Of a DNA stretch of 64,000 nt, positions 1-11,830 are shown in pieces. Numbering within the stretch: position 1 is the stretch's first letter; every line of letters begins with the position of its first letter. Made by a program: the position numbers and the translations under genes. The stretch lies in contig JASXTE010000010.1 in the NCBI GenBank assembly GCA_030280995.1, positions 24,987,823 to 25,051,822 on the forward strand, written 5' to 3'. The stretch comes from Hemileia vastatrix (lineage: Eukaryota; Basidiomycota; Pucciniomycetes; Pucciniales; Zaghouaniaceae). The notes under the pieces were generated by a model, which saw only the letters and a list, made by a program, of their open reading frames with translations, ran no database searches and was not told the DNA's origin.

Positions 1-1287
1 TAGGGTAATCTTAAGAACCTTAAGTATAAGGCTACATAATTTTTAAGTACACTTAAAGCTGTTATATTCATTGTTTTATGCAAAAAACAAGAAATGCGCT
101 TTATTTCACTTAAAAGTTGACTATATGCGCTATAAAATTGAGAATATCAAAAATGCGCTTTGACAGATCAATTGAGCTCATTTAGGACTATTGATTTGGC
201 TATTTAAAAGCATAAAAATAACACTTTTCAAATTTGGTGTTTTTTATGCCAGAAATGGCTTCTGTGTACTGGCCACATACTGCCTGCTTTTTTCCCGTGT
301 GAATAGCTTCATTTTTAGCAAAGTTAGCATTTAAACACTATAATTACCCCACATTCTAGGCCCACTGTGGGGAAATACACTAAAATAGGCGACAGGCGCT
401 TATTTAGTGTCCTAGCTTAATTAATAGTGCATTGACCTTGTTTATATGCACTAATTTCATTAATAACCTCATCCTTGGCATCTTATTTCATCACCACAAT
501 TGAAATTTGCCTAATTTAAGTCAAGGATTTACCCGTGCAAGCACCTGCCAAGGACTGCATGTAGTTACCCCACATCTCACGCTCTGTTTTAAGTTCTTTG
601 GTGGTTTCTCAGTCAATTTTGGTTATTTTTGGATGGGAATTTCACGTAGTATAATGTCAGGATTAGCCCCTCCATTTCTACAGTAAATCCCCCTTATTTT
701 TAAGCTATTATTAACCTTAAAAAGTCTCCTTTAGTCTTTTATATTATTGTTTTATACGCATATACTCTCTTTTTGTCTTTTTCTTTAATTTTGATGGATT
801 TCCCTTATTATTACAGGATTTTTGCGGTTTTTACTTGTCTAATTATGTCATGGATCACTAGGGATATTGATGGGCAGGTCTATTAGTGGATTTGAGGAGT
901 CTTTAACTGTGTATTGGATGGTATATCAAGGGATTTATTGGGGAGCTCAGTTTGTATAAAAGGAGGAGGTTTTTGGGTCTTGTTTCTACATTCTTTATCA
1001 TTACAATTTACACCATATAACCAAAACAATTACAATACACTTCAATTAGTACTTTTATAAGACTTTTGAGTAGTATCTGAATTACTATAATCTATTTTTC
1101 TACCAACTAAAAAGATTGTAAGCCACATATAAAAATAGTGAGAATTATATTACTGAGGCCTTTATTCTGAATTATATTTTATTATTTGTTGGATTTATAC
1201 TACAGTATTCATATAGGACCATTTAAATCTTCTAGACAAAGACTTTTCAAGCTATTTCACGTCCTTGTACTTGATCTTAGCCTGACA
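1..1287 (+). repeat. 5' LTR of E1 (family 1), left end cut by the window
   Basis: Nearly identical to the 3' LTR of the same element, which starts at 7893; window base 1 matches base 8107, so 214 bp are missing on the left and the full length is 1501 bp. It ends in CTGACA, the inverse of the TGTCAG at the LTR start. A TATA box lies at 955-963, followed by a GGAGGAGG purine stretch. Confidence 0.95.
955..963 (+). promoter_or_regulatory. TATA box of the family 1 LTR promoter
   Basis: TATAAAAGG followed by AGGAGG, about 325 bp before the LTR end. The same box recurs in other family 1 LTRs (for example TATAAAAG at 13003-13010), and a related one lies in family 2 LTRs (9409-9417). It is probably the start region for genomic RNA; the transcription start itself is not visible. 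Confidence 0.6.
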
Positions 1288-1875
1288 ATTGGGGACCTTT
1301 CCTCAAGAATTCTGTTATAATCCAGTAAGTGAAATTTTCAAAAGAAGGTGCATGTAAATAATATCCCTATAGAAATATTTGGATAATTACAACAGGTTGG
1401 GGTCACTTATATAGTGATTTCAGAAAAAGAAGCCCTGTTATATAATAAAATTGTGATATTGAATCAACAATTTTACCACTAATTTAACATGAAATTGTTA
1501 TTAGGGGAGTCTGTCAATAGACCAATTAAATTTGTGATCTTTGCAGATAATAAACCAATTAAACTGATTAATTGTTTTCTTTTAACAGGACTCTTAATCT
1601 TTTCTTTTTTATTGGTTTGTAAAATTCATTAAATATTTAGAAAGAATCTTACTGACAGTTGTTTTCTTTTAAATATAAAAACACGGCTACATATTGTAGA
1701 CCAGTTAAATCAAGTGACCACATAAAAAGCATATTTGAATTTTGGCACTTAAAGATTCACTTCATACCAATAAGTAAGCAATAAAATTGTCTTCAGTGGT
1801 ATTGATAAATACTGATAAAACTCCTTTTTGAAGTTTTCATATCTAAAATTTCTATTTTTTAAATTCCACGTGAAA
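1288..1875 (+). other. E1 leader with primer-binding-site-like start
   Basis: Untranslated stretch between the 5' LTR and gag. Two bases after the LTR end comes TGGGGACCTTTCC, the usual place for a PBS, which should begin with TGG to pair with a tRNA CCA end. E4 has the same sequence; E2' has TGGGATCCTTTCC and E2 a variant with TAG. The conserved CCTTTCC suggests a shared primer, but I cannot name the tRNA. Otherwise AT-rich. Confidence 0.6.
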
Positions 1876-2305
1876 ATGTGTGACAACAATGACATTGTAA
1901 GTAATAAGGCAAAACCTTATAAATTAAGACCTAGAGCTGAAAGACCTGTTACAGGACATTCAAATGGAGGGCCAGGACTCTCCCATAATCAACAACACTC
2001 CACCAATGTCTCTGGAGGAAAGGGAAAAGCTTTTAAAGCAGGTTTCAATAAAGAAGTCAAAAAATACATTACAAGAACAAGTTCACTCCCTATCCGCCCT
2101 AATGAACACCTTGACAATAAGAGTCAACAACATAGTGGACCAGATCAACAATCTGGAAAAGAGAGCAGCTCAAGGTTTCATAGAAGTCAACCAAGCTCTA
2201 GTGGACATAAAGACTCAACCACCAACAGTGGAATCCAACAATTCCATAGCAACACCTCCAGCCCAAGAGGAGGACCAAAAAATTACAGTAAGAAAATGGA
2301 AATAG
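1876..2305 (+). pseudogene. E1 spliced overlapping ORF (coiled-coil protein), truncated
   Basis: Exon 1 is 1876-1896 (7 codons), the intron 1897-1954 (58 nt, GTAAGT...TTACAG), and exon 2 starts at 1955 in a frame different from gag. The exon 2 peptide begins DIQMEGQDSP, has leucine-rich heptads predicted to form a coiled coil, and reaches the KWK motif. A TAG at 2303-2305 then stops it where E6 reads Trp. Without that stop it would end in Pro-Trp at 2409, the donor of a second 58-nt intron (2410-2467, GTGAGT...TTATAG). No function is known to me. Splice sites are seen by motif only. Confidence 0.6.
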
Positions 2306-3352
2306 GATTGGTACGCCCAAAATTACAACAATCCTCCTCAACAAGAATCCAGCAGTCACCCTTACAGGGGAAAGCCAAGGAGAGGCAGGGGAAATGGAGT
2401 AAGACCTTGGTGAGTCATCCAACTTCTTATGATCAATTACATCAACCTAACAATGAATTACTTATAGGTAATGAGATTGATAAGGAAATATTGGATATAA
2501 TTGATAATGATTTAAAGGATTATTCATTTGAAAAAAATATGTTAAACTTGTCTTTGCACAAAGACAATGTAGATAGTTTTATTGATCACCAGGATAATGC
2601 TATTAATATTAAAATGGAATCAAATGATGAGTCTTCTGAGTTGGACACAGAAAAAATAGAATATTTTTTAAAAGAAAATCCAATGGAAAAAGATAATAAG
2701 TAAATTATTATTGAGAATTAAAAAATTGGAAGAGTTCTCAAAAGAGTCAAACAATAATACAGAAAAGGTATTATTACAGCTAACACAATCATTGAGTGCA
2801 ACAGCCAATAGATTAAAAATTATTGAAAATTCAAATAATGAATTAGTCAATGAGAATAAGGGATTAAAATCTGAGATTAGAGATTTAGAAAATAAATTAG
2901 AACACTCTCAGAATATTATGGCTACCATTGAGGGACGTGTTAAATTATCTTTTTCAAATGTAAATGACACCCTAACTCATGTACCAGCAATACAGGATAG
3001 GTTACAAAGAGTGGAAATAGAAGTAGCAAACATGTTGAAAAATACTGAAAGAATAAAAGATAACACTTCTTATGTAGCAAGAGTACCTGTTTTCATGAAA
3101 AATGCAAATGAAACACCAATGATGGAACATGAACATAGTATCATGGGCTCTGAGAATAATAAATCAGTAAAAGATGAAATAAATGATCATCTTTCTAAAG
3201 TAAGTAAATTACTCAATATTCCTCAGGTTAGGGAAGCAAAAACTAACAAAAAGAACTGGCCTAAGTTAGATCAGTACCCATCTTTTGACGGAGATTCAAA
3301 ATCTGATTGGCAGCAATTCATACAAAGAATTGATAACTTAAAATTTTCATAA
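1876..3352 (+). pseudogene. gag: E1 Gag, N-terminal and middle part, frameshifted
   Basis: Structural polyprotein of a Ty3/gypsy element. I start it at ATG 1876 (MCDNN), the conserved start in E1, E4 and E6, rather than an in-frame upstream ATG at 1828. The first part (to about 2400) is rich in Ser, Gln and Gly and overlaps the spliced ORF described separately. A coiled-coil-like part follows (about 2711-3100), then the capsid-like KNWPKLDQYP region near 3258. A deletion of about 2 nt near 2690, relative to E6, breaks the frame: one frame stops at 2703 and the other runs 2711-3352. It then meets TAA at 3350-3352, where E4 has TAC; E6 shares this stop. The element is dead but recognisable along its whole length. 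Confidence 0.85.
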
Positions 3353-6300
3353 AAATTACCTGATGAAGAAATTACTTCAAAGTTGATATCTTTATTTACA
3401 GATGTGGCCTTATTATGGTTTGAATCTGTATTGAGTGAGGGAATTAATTACTCCTGGAATGAATGGAAGGCACTAATTGAAAGTCAATTTGGTGGCCCAA
3501 AATTTAGAATCACTCAACAAAGATTGTATGAAAAAGCCAGATATAATCCAAATGCTGGAGATAAACCTATGGTATTTTTAATGAATTTAATAAAAATCAT
3601 GAAAGCCATGGATCCAAAAATGGGTTATGATGAGTGGAAAGAAAAAATAATATATAAATTGCCTATATCAGTCAAAGACATTATTGTAGCTAGAACTGAA
3701 ATTATTAGAGATACTTCTGGGTTTATTAATGTATGCAATGAAATATTATTGAACCACAAATATGAAACCAGGTATAATAATTACAAACAGAGTGTTGAAG
3801 TAGTAAAACCTACTACAAATAAGTTACCAGTGGAGAAGAAAAAACCTTCAGCTCCCCTTGTCCCTAAAAGACAAGAGAATAACACTTGTTATAAATGTAA
3901 TGAACCTTGGGTTAAAGGTCACACGTGTAAGAAAAGAATAAATGTTATTGAAACCTCTCAGAATTCTGAACCAAGTAATCATGAAGATGAAAATATGGAA
4001 TATAGTGAGGATTGTAAAAGTAACATATCTTACAGTGATGATGAGAATGAGATATTTGTATTAGAACAGGATATAATGTTCCTGATTGATGCTATACCTC
4101 ATACAGATACATCTTTAACTTCCATTGAAGAAGCTGAAATAATTAAAGATGTATCTCATGATACTTACAAAATAACACCTATCAGAGCACCTGTTATTAT
4201 ATGTGGAAGAGAAATGAATGCCATTCTTGACACTGGGGCTGCAGGTAGTGTAGTTTCTATTAATACATTAATGAAACTTGACAGTAAGTATAAGGAGAAA
4301 CTAGAACCTGTTCAGACAAAGAACTGGAGGGGTTTTGGTTCAATATTAAATCCAATTGGCAAATACAAAACTGCTGTATTCTTTAAATACAATAATGGAT
4401 ATGTAAGAGCAGTTTGTGAATTTGTAGTAATGGATAATAATAATTGTAGTGATTGGTTTATTATTGGCAATAATTTATTGACAAAATTTGGAATTAAACT
4501 AGATCCTGTAAACAGTTGTTTCACCATAGGAGTGAATGGTAAGAGAAAATTTAAAATATGTTCTGAAAATTCAGTGTATGCCATTTCTCCTAGAGAAGAA
4601 CAACTGCAAGGTGGAAGAACCACCAATGAAGTGGTTGAATTCCAAAATGAAATCCAAAAGGCCTCTTTCAGTCCTCAACTCTCAAAAATTGAAGAAGAAA
4701 ATATTTTGAGATTGATTAAATCATATCCTATGGCATTTGCTCATGGTTCAAATGAACTAGGATTGGTCAAAGACCATGAGATGAAAATCTCTCTAAGCTG
4801 TGATTTGGATAATATTCCTGGAAGCCTAAAAAAGAAACCTTATCCAGCATCTCCTGCAAAAAGGAAAGATATTGAAGACAATATAAAAATGTTGTTGGAA
4901 ATGGGAATTGTTGAAAAAGTGGACACAACACCTAAGTATTGTGTCATTTCACCAGTATTGATCTCTTATGAAAAAGATAAGGCAAGATTATGCGGTGATT
5001 ATAGAGCTCTGAATACATACACAGTAGATGATATTTACCCTCTACCAAGAATAGCTTCTATCCATGCTACTAAATATATTTCCTGTCTGGATGGAAACAA
5101 AGGTTACCACCAGATTCCTGTGGAAAGAATTTCTCAAAATTACTTATTAATAACCACACATATGGGTATATATAAGTATGTGAGAATGCCATTTGGCCCA
5201 AAGAATGCGCCTTCAGTCTTCCAAAAATTGATGGATAGTGTTTTTCATCAGGAAATGGTTGAAGGATGGCTATTGGTCTATATTGATGAAATCATAGTGT
5301 TTTCAAAAATATATGATGAACATTTAAATTACCTGAAAAGAATCTTTCAAAGAATGGATGAAATTAATATGACAATTGCATTAAAGAAATGTAAATTTGG
5401 ATTCCAATCTTTGAAAGTACTTGGACATGTTGTATCTGGATTAAAAATTTGTGTTGACCAGAATAAGGTGGCAGCAATTAAAAACATTGGTATACCTAAG
5501 AATGTAAAAGAAATTCCAAGTTTTTTAGGTATATGTGGATATTATAGACAATATATAAAAAATTACCAATCTATTGCAGCTCCTTTGACAACATTAATCA
5601 GGAAAAATGAGGCTTTCATTTGGAATAATGAAAGACAACATGCCTTTAATAAATTAAAGGAATGTTTAATGACAGCTCCAATTTTGGGACTGCCTGATTT
5701 CACCTTACCTTTTATCTTGTACACTGATGCAAGCTTCATAGGTTTAGGTGCTGCTTTACAGCAAAAACAGATAATAAATGGAAAATTATCTGAAGTAGTT
5801 ATCTGTTATATATCCAGAACCTTAAGAAAAACTGAATTAAGGTATGGTGCCACACAGTTAGAATGTTTAGCCGTGGTATTGGCTTTGGAGAAGCTTCATT
5901 ACTATCTGGAAGACCAGAAGTTTGAACATATAACAGATTGCAGTGCAGTAAAATCATTGCTAAACATGAAAACACCTAATAGGCACATGTTTAGATGGCA
6001 ACTAGCTGTACAAGAGTACAGAGGAAGAATGACAATCACTCACAGAGCAGGAAAATTGCATTCTAATGTGGATTTATTATCTAGAAGTCCTTTGCCAAAT
6101 GATGCTGACAACCCAGCTTATGTACCTGAAAATGAGGTTATACATATATTTGGGATTTATATAGTGGATTTAGAAGAAGAATTTATGCAAACTATATTAG
6201 AAAATTATTCATCTGATAAAGATTTGTCTAAACTATCTACCATTCTTAATGATCCAACAAATGCCTCCATAAGTGCATTAATTAAAACCTTGCCTCCAAA

Positions 6301-7713
6301 GTATAAAAATGCATTGGAAAAAGGTAAATTATCAATTGAACATGGATATATTTATTACAGAAAAAAGTTGAGTAATGTTATAGTAATACCACCTTCTATG
6401 AAAGAGTTAATGTTGAGTACTTGTCATGATGACATCTTAGCTGGTAATTTTAACTTTAACAAAACATTAACCAGAGTTAAAAATACAGCCTGGTGGATAA
6501 ACATGAAAGAAGATGTACAAAAATACATTGAAACATGTGAATCTTGTCAGAAATTTAAAAGATTAACTGGTAAGAGAGCTGGGTTGTTACAACAAATAGA
6601 GCAGCCAAAAGCTCCATGGGAAATTATAAACATGGATTATGTAACTGGCTTGCCATTAGCAGGAAAAGAAAGTTTCAATTCTTGCTGGGTAATTGTGGAT
6701 AGATTAACAAAAATGTGTAAGTTTATCACTACCCATAAAGAGGTATCTGCAAAAGACTTGGCATTATTATGGTGGACTCAGATGATGAATACTGCTGGGT
6801 TTCCCAAAGCCATGATCTCTGACAGAGATCCTAAATTTACTTCAGAGTTCTGGAAATCTTTGATGGAAGTATTAGGTAGTCAATTGAAATTATCTACAGC
6901 ACACCATCCACAAACTGATGGGCTGGCTGAGAGAATGATACAAACTCTAGAAGACATGATCAGAAGATATTGTGCCTTTGGATTAGAATACAAAGACAAT
7001 GAGAAATTCACACATGACTGGGTAACATTAATTCCTGGCCTTGAATTTTCTTATAACAGCACAACTCATTCTGTAACAGAGAAGAAACCATTTGAACTCT
7101 GGCTGGGATATGTACCAAATACCCCAGTAAATCATTTAAATAAATTACCAAGGTTAGATATACACCCTGGTACTAAATCCTTTATTCATATGCAACAAAT
7201 GTTTAGAAAGCATGCAGAAGAATGCATACAAAAAGCATTTGAATATGAAAAGAAAAGGTGGGACAAATCTCATAAAGAATTTGAATTTAAAAAGGGAGAT
7301 GAGGTCCTCATATCAACACTACATTTTAACTTACAAGTTAATGTTAAATTAAAGGATCCCTTTGTAGGACATTTTGTAGTAAATAAAATGTTGGTAATAA
7401 TTCAGTGGAAGTCATATTATATGCTCCATATGATAGGAAACATCCAGTTTTCCCTATCTCATTATTGAAACCTTACCATGCAAATGATCCTGACTTATTT
7501 CCAAAAAGAAGGGGAAGGCCTAAAAAGCAACCTGAAGAAATTGTGGAAAAAGCAGAGATTGAAAAAATACTCAAGAAAAGAATCCTTACTAAAGAAAAAA
7601 GAACTGAGTATTTACTAAGATTTAAAGGGAAATTAAATGAATTTAATAAATGGATACCTGAAAAAGAAATTTCTAATTTATCCACCCTTCTTAAAAAATT
7701 TAAACAGAAATAA
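3353..7713 (+). pseudogene. pol: E1 Gag C-terminus and Pol (PR-RT-RH-IN-chromodomain), inactive
   Basis: Long open stretch 3383-7468, with the chromodomain continuing in another frame at 7405-7713 after a 1-nt deletion near 7390. Order: Gag C-terminus; zinc knuckle near 3887 (CYKC...GHTC); aspartic protease DTGA near 4229; reverse transcriptase (LCGDYRALN, FGPKNAPSVFQ); RNase H near 5720 (TDAS); integrase with zinc-binding and D,D,E residues (about 6635, 6817, 6928); chromodomain (EIEKILKKR). Damage beyond the frameshift: 12 nt (Leu-Gln-Gly-Ala in E4) are missing near 5070, the RT catalytic YIDD reads YIDE (5279-5290), and the second His of the integrase zinc site reads Asn near 6445. Stop at 7711-7713. 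Non-functional. Confidence 0.92.
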
Positions 7714-7892
7714 ATTTCTGTTCAACCAGCTGAGGGGTTAAAAAACCAGTACTCATAATATTTTATTATGTTTTATTTCTTTAAAGTTTAATCTTTAATG
7801 CTACAGAATTATTCTGAATACCTAAAAATTACAAATAAATAAATAAAATGTAAAAATTATCTTTTTTTTATTGTTTTTTTTGGGTGGGCGAG
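7714..7892 (+). promoter_or_regulatory. E1 3' untranslated region and polypurine tract
   Basis: AT-rich 3' end closing with a T-run, then GGGTGGGCGAG directly before the LTR TGTCAG at 7893. The purine-rich run is the expected primer site for plus-strand DNA and the T-run is a U-box-like flank. E4 and E6 have the same arrangement; families 2 and 3 use AGAGTGAGGGAG. Confidence 0.7.
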
Positions 7893-8879
7893 TGTCAGCC
7901 TGTATATCCCCAGAAATGAGTAAAAAGTGCTTATAAGTTAATTTAAACACATGAACTATACATGGGAACAATAAATGAGAGTACACAAACAGTATACATA
8001 AGTAAAATTATGATAATACACAAAAAATGCCATTATAACACCTTATATACACGCATATATCCACCTTTTATAGGTCTTATGTACTTAATATTAAGTTGGA
8101 ATATGTTAGGGTAATCTTAAGAACCTTAAGTATAAGGCTACATAATTTTTAAGTACACTTAAAGCTGTTATATTCATTGTTTTATGCAAAAAACAAGAAA
8201 TGCGCTTTATTTCACTTAAAAGTTGACTATATGCGCTATAAAATTGAGAATATCAAAATTGCGCTTTGACAGATCAATTGAGCTCATTTAGGACTATTGA
8301 TTTGGCTATTTAAAAGCATAAAAATAACACTTTTCAAATTTGGTGTTTTTTATGCCAGAAATGGCTTCTGTGTACTGGCCACATACTGCCTGCTTTTTTC
8401 CCGTGTGAATAGCTTCATTTTTAGCAAAGTTAGCATTTTCACACTATAATTACCCCACATTCTACACCCACTGTGGGGAAATACACTAAAATAGGCGACA
8501 GGCGCTTATTTAGTGTCCTAGCTTAATTAATAGTGCATTGACCTTGTTTATATGCACTAATTTCATTAATAACCTCATCCTTGGCATCTTATTTCATCAC
8601 CACAATTGAAATTTGCCTAATTTAAGTCAAGGATTTACCCATGCAAGCACCTGCCAAGGACTGCATGTAGTTACCCCACATCTCACGCTCTGTTTTAAGT
8701 TCTTTGGTGGTTTCTCAGTCAATTTTGGTTATTTTTGGATGGGAATTTCACGTAGTATAATGTCAGGATTAGCCCCTCCATTTCTACAGTAAATCCCCCT
8801 TATTTTTAAGCTATTATTAACCTTAAAAAGTCTCCTTTAGTCTTTTATATTATTGTTTTATACGCATATACTCTCTTTT
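7893..8879 (+). repeat. 3' LTR of E1, left part (split by E2)
   Basis: Starts TGTCAGCCTGTATATCCCC and matches the 5' LTR at 1 onward with few differences. It is cut at 8879, where E2 begins; the rest is at 19237-19750. The two parts sum to 1501 bp (987 + 514), exactly the length of the other intact family 1 LTRs. Confidence 0.95.
8875..8879. repeat. Target-site duplication of E2 (left copy, CTTTT)
   Basis: CTTTT precedes TGTCAG at 8880 and is repeated at 19232-19236 after the terminal CA. The uninterrupted 5' LTR of E1 has a single copy at this place. Confidence 0.9.
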
Positions 8880-9701
8880 TGTCAGCCAGGCTACTAGACT
8901 TACCCAGTGAAATAATTAATTAATTACTGGATGAAGCCGCACCTTATCATTTTTAATTATTATTTAATTATAATTTAGTTACATTAAAATTAGTTATAAT
9001 AAATTAACTAATTTCAGAATTTTAAAATTAAAAAATTAAATAAATAAATAATTAAAATTAAAAATATAATTTTGTCCCTTATATTTTTCTCTAACACCGT
9101 GCTCATTTGACAGGTTGGGAAAAAAATAAAATTTTATATTAAAAAATAAATATAAAGATAAAATAAGATTTAAATATTCAAATAATATTAAATATATACA
9201 AAAAATCAAATTTCTTATTTAGGATTGACTTTTACAGTACATATTAAATATATTGATGTATTTCTGACATATTCTGTAAATACATCTTTTTGACGCCTTC
9301 TTTTTAGAATAACTTTATTATTTGAAATACTTTTTCTGGAATGTTCTTTTCTCTCTCTCTTCCTACTGTTTTTAGAATTTGATTGCCGTGCTTTGTCTCT
9401 CCTTTGCCTATAAAAGGCCTCTCTTTTTGTTGTCTTTTATTCATTCTTTTTACCAACTCATTTATTACTACAACTACACAGTTAAAACTTATTTATTATA
9501 TTTTATATCCTTAGTAATTACACCATACGTAATTCTAATTCTATAACTTATATAAATTATTAAAATCTACCTCTTATTTTGAGTAAAATAAATCATACTT
9601 GATTGAGAAAATACGTACCTAATTATTGAGAGTCAAATAAATCCTTAAAATCTTCACATAACACTGTACCAAAGCTTCTAGACCAAATGTGAACCTTGAC
9701 A
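8880..9701 (+). repeat. 5' LTR of E2 (family 2, 822 bp)
   Basis: TGTCAGCCAGGC...CTTGACA. It contains the TATA box TATAAAAGG at 9409-9417, followed by CCTCTC. The 3' copy at 18410-19231 has the same length with about ten differences by eye. Confidence 0.95.
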
Positions 9702-10848
9702 ATTAGGGGCCTTTCCAAAATATTGACGGCGCAACGTTACTTGAGGCCTAATCGAGGGGACCATCGGCGTACAAGTACCTGTAAAGGACAAGTGGAGGCG
9801 AGAAAACGACGAACGTCATACGTCACGTGATAAAAGTTTTTGCTGCGAACGGGAATCAAACCGCGCTCCAAAACTTAAGTTCATATACTGACTAAAAATT
9901 GTATATATCGTGGTAATTATTGTTATTACTATTTGTGGGTTACTCTTCACTCTTCATTTGCTACGTATTTCCTTTTACTCAGCACTCTGTAAGTGGCATT
10001 AATTTGCTCATTTTTCAGGGGGAGGTGTCTGGTAATTTGAAATTTAATTTTATTATTATATTTTTTTTTATTTTTCCTGGTTGACCATAATAGAGCAATA
10101 ACTGTTCTTAGTCCCAGAAGTAATAAAATAATTATATTTTAATATTAATTATTATCATTTTTCAGTTGACAATTGTCCTGATTAATTTGAATTTTAATTG
10201 TTCCAGTTGACAAATTGCCCTGACAATAATATTTTTTATTAAATAAAATAATTATTATAATTTTTCAGTTGACATTTGTCCTGATTAATTTAAATTTTAA
10301 TTGTTCCAGTTGACAAATTGTCCTGAAAATTATATTTTTTTTTTAATAAATTCACATTTAATTACTTCAGTTGACTTTGAGTCCTGGTAATCCAATAAAT
10401 CTTTTTAATTAATAAAACTCATATTTAATTACTTCAGTTGACATTAAGTCCTGGTAGTTAAGTGATCAGTAATAAAATTTTAAAATAAAACTTCATATTT
10501 AATTACTTCAGTTGACATTAAGTCCTGGTAGTTAAGTGATCAGTTAAAATAATTTTTTTTTATTAATAAAGATTCATATTTGATTATTTCAGTTGACAAT
10601 AAATCCTGGTAATAAATTAGTTGATTTAAATCCTGAAAATAAAAATTAATAGAAATTCTAATTTATTTCTACAGTTGATTGTATTATCCTGGTTTTAAAT
10701 TTTTCTTTTATTAATTTTATTTAAGTTGATTTTTATCCTAAAAAGATTTTTTTTTTATTATTTTTCTTTTTTATTTCTGTTAAATAAAAATTAATAATAA
10801 AGACTAATTAATTTTTGTCTCTTTCCTTCATTTCAGTAGAATCTTAAA
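9702..10848 (+). other. E2 leader, unusually long, with a repeated CAGTTGA...TCCTG motif
   Basis: About 1.15 kb between LTR and gag start. A PBS-like region comes first (TAGGGGCCTTTCC, 2 nt after the LTR). From about 10163 to 10741 a motif of the form CAGTTGAC-N(4-6)-GTCCTG recurs about 11 times, every 30-80 bp, in otherwise A/T-only sequence (starts near 10163, 10204, 10266, 10307, 10366, 10435, 10508, 10590, 10620, 10671, 10723). Several units can form a small stem (CAG/CTG and GAC/GTC with a TT bulge). E2' keeps six similar units in its leader. Role unknown; packaging, RNA binding or translation control are possible. Confidence 0.7.
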
Positions 10849-11548
10849 ATGACTGATCAAAGTGGTTTTGCTGCACGTGAAGAAGAACTAGACTTAATTG
10901 ATTATGATGAGCCTACTTCTGTAAGTTCTCCTTTAACAAGAAGAATTTCTCAAACTAATAAATCCTTGCCCCAAACAGGATGTAGAAATGGAAGAAGTAG
11001 AAATCCTAGTGGACAATACTCAGGATCAGAAGCCCATGACAAACCCACCAGAAGAGCTTCCAAAAGGCTTCAGGATAAAAAAGATGCCATTGTCTCAGCA
11101 GGTAAAGAATCTGTCTACCCACATAAAGGAGTTAAGGACAGACAGCTTGAGACTAAAGGTAAGGGTAGATGCCTTGGAAGAAAAGGTGAAAAGAACAGAT
11201 ACTTTTCTCCAAGAGAAGAAGAAACCTCTTCCTCCCAGGGATCAACAACAATTGGCTCCCCAATCCCAAGAGATGGTGGAAGTGTCCAAGTGGCAGTGGG
11301 ACTGGCTCAACACTCAGTGGGACTACTTGGATCAAAACCAGCATCAGTTACCTCAGGTAGGTCCATCAAGGCCCACCCAGGCCAACCCCACTCCTCCCCA
11401 CCCTTATCAAGGAGGCAAAAGAAGAAGGAAGCCCAATATGGTGATACCCAGCAAACCCTGGTACGTCCCTCTATTGATTCTCAAGTGCCTTTTCTTGTGG
11501 CTGACTCTGTTCCTTCAGGAAAATCTGGAAGGCAGGATGAAACCTTGA
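10849..11548 (+). CDS. E2 spliced overlapping ORF (coiled-coil, KWQWDW protein)
   Basis: Exon 1 10849-10920 (24 codons), intron 10921-10978 (58 nt, GTAAGT...AAACAG, with a CTAAT branch-like site), exon 2 from 10979 in a frame different from gag. Exon 2 encodes DVEMEEVEILV, a leucine/charged heptad stretch (SQQVKNLSTHIKELRTDSLR), then KWQWDW and a Pro/Gln-rich tail with HPYQGGKRRR, reaching Pro-Trp at 11460. A second candidate intron, 11461-11518, is also 58 nt (GTACGT...CTTCAG). If it is retained the ORF ends at 11548; if removed, at 11540. About 185 residues to the Trp. Family 1 elements and E2' encode relatives. Function unknown; expression is inferred, not shown. Confidence 0.6.
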
Positions 11549-11830
11549 GACCTATAGAGGCTGGCAATAGTAGACAGATATCTCATGTATCTAATCCATT
11601 ACTTTTAATTGCTACCTCAATGATTAATCCTTATATGGCTGTGATTGATGAAACTCTTGACCCTGAGTTCTATGAGAGTCTGGAAAGTTACTCAGTTTAC
11701 TTATTGAGAAACACTCCAGATGTAGCAAGAATTAATGATGAGCACTTGAGAGATATTATTGCCAAGCAAAATCATATAATGAACAATATGCAATTGACTC
11801 ATAGATATAATAGTTTGTTAACTGATCAGG

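Noticed and set aside
4312..4626. Minus-strand ORFs opposite protease and gag (also at 14401, 33604, 44859, 60266)
   Set aside because: They recur only because the opposite strand of conserved protease/gag sequence is conserved. No independent signal.
10366..10610. Leader motifs as tiny exons (TTCAG before, GTAAT after)
   Set aside because: A few copies look like microexons flanked by splice sites, but most are followed by ATTAAT or AAAAT rather than GT, and no reading frame results.
10079..10741. CRISPR-like array
   Set aside because: Units are short, degenerate and irregularly spaced, the spacers are A/T-only, and the context is a eukaryotic retroelement leader.
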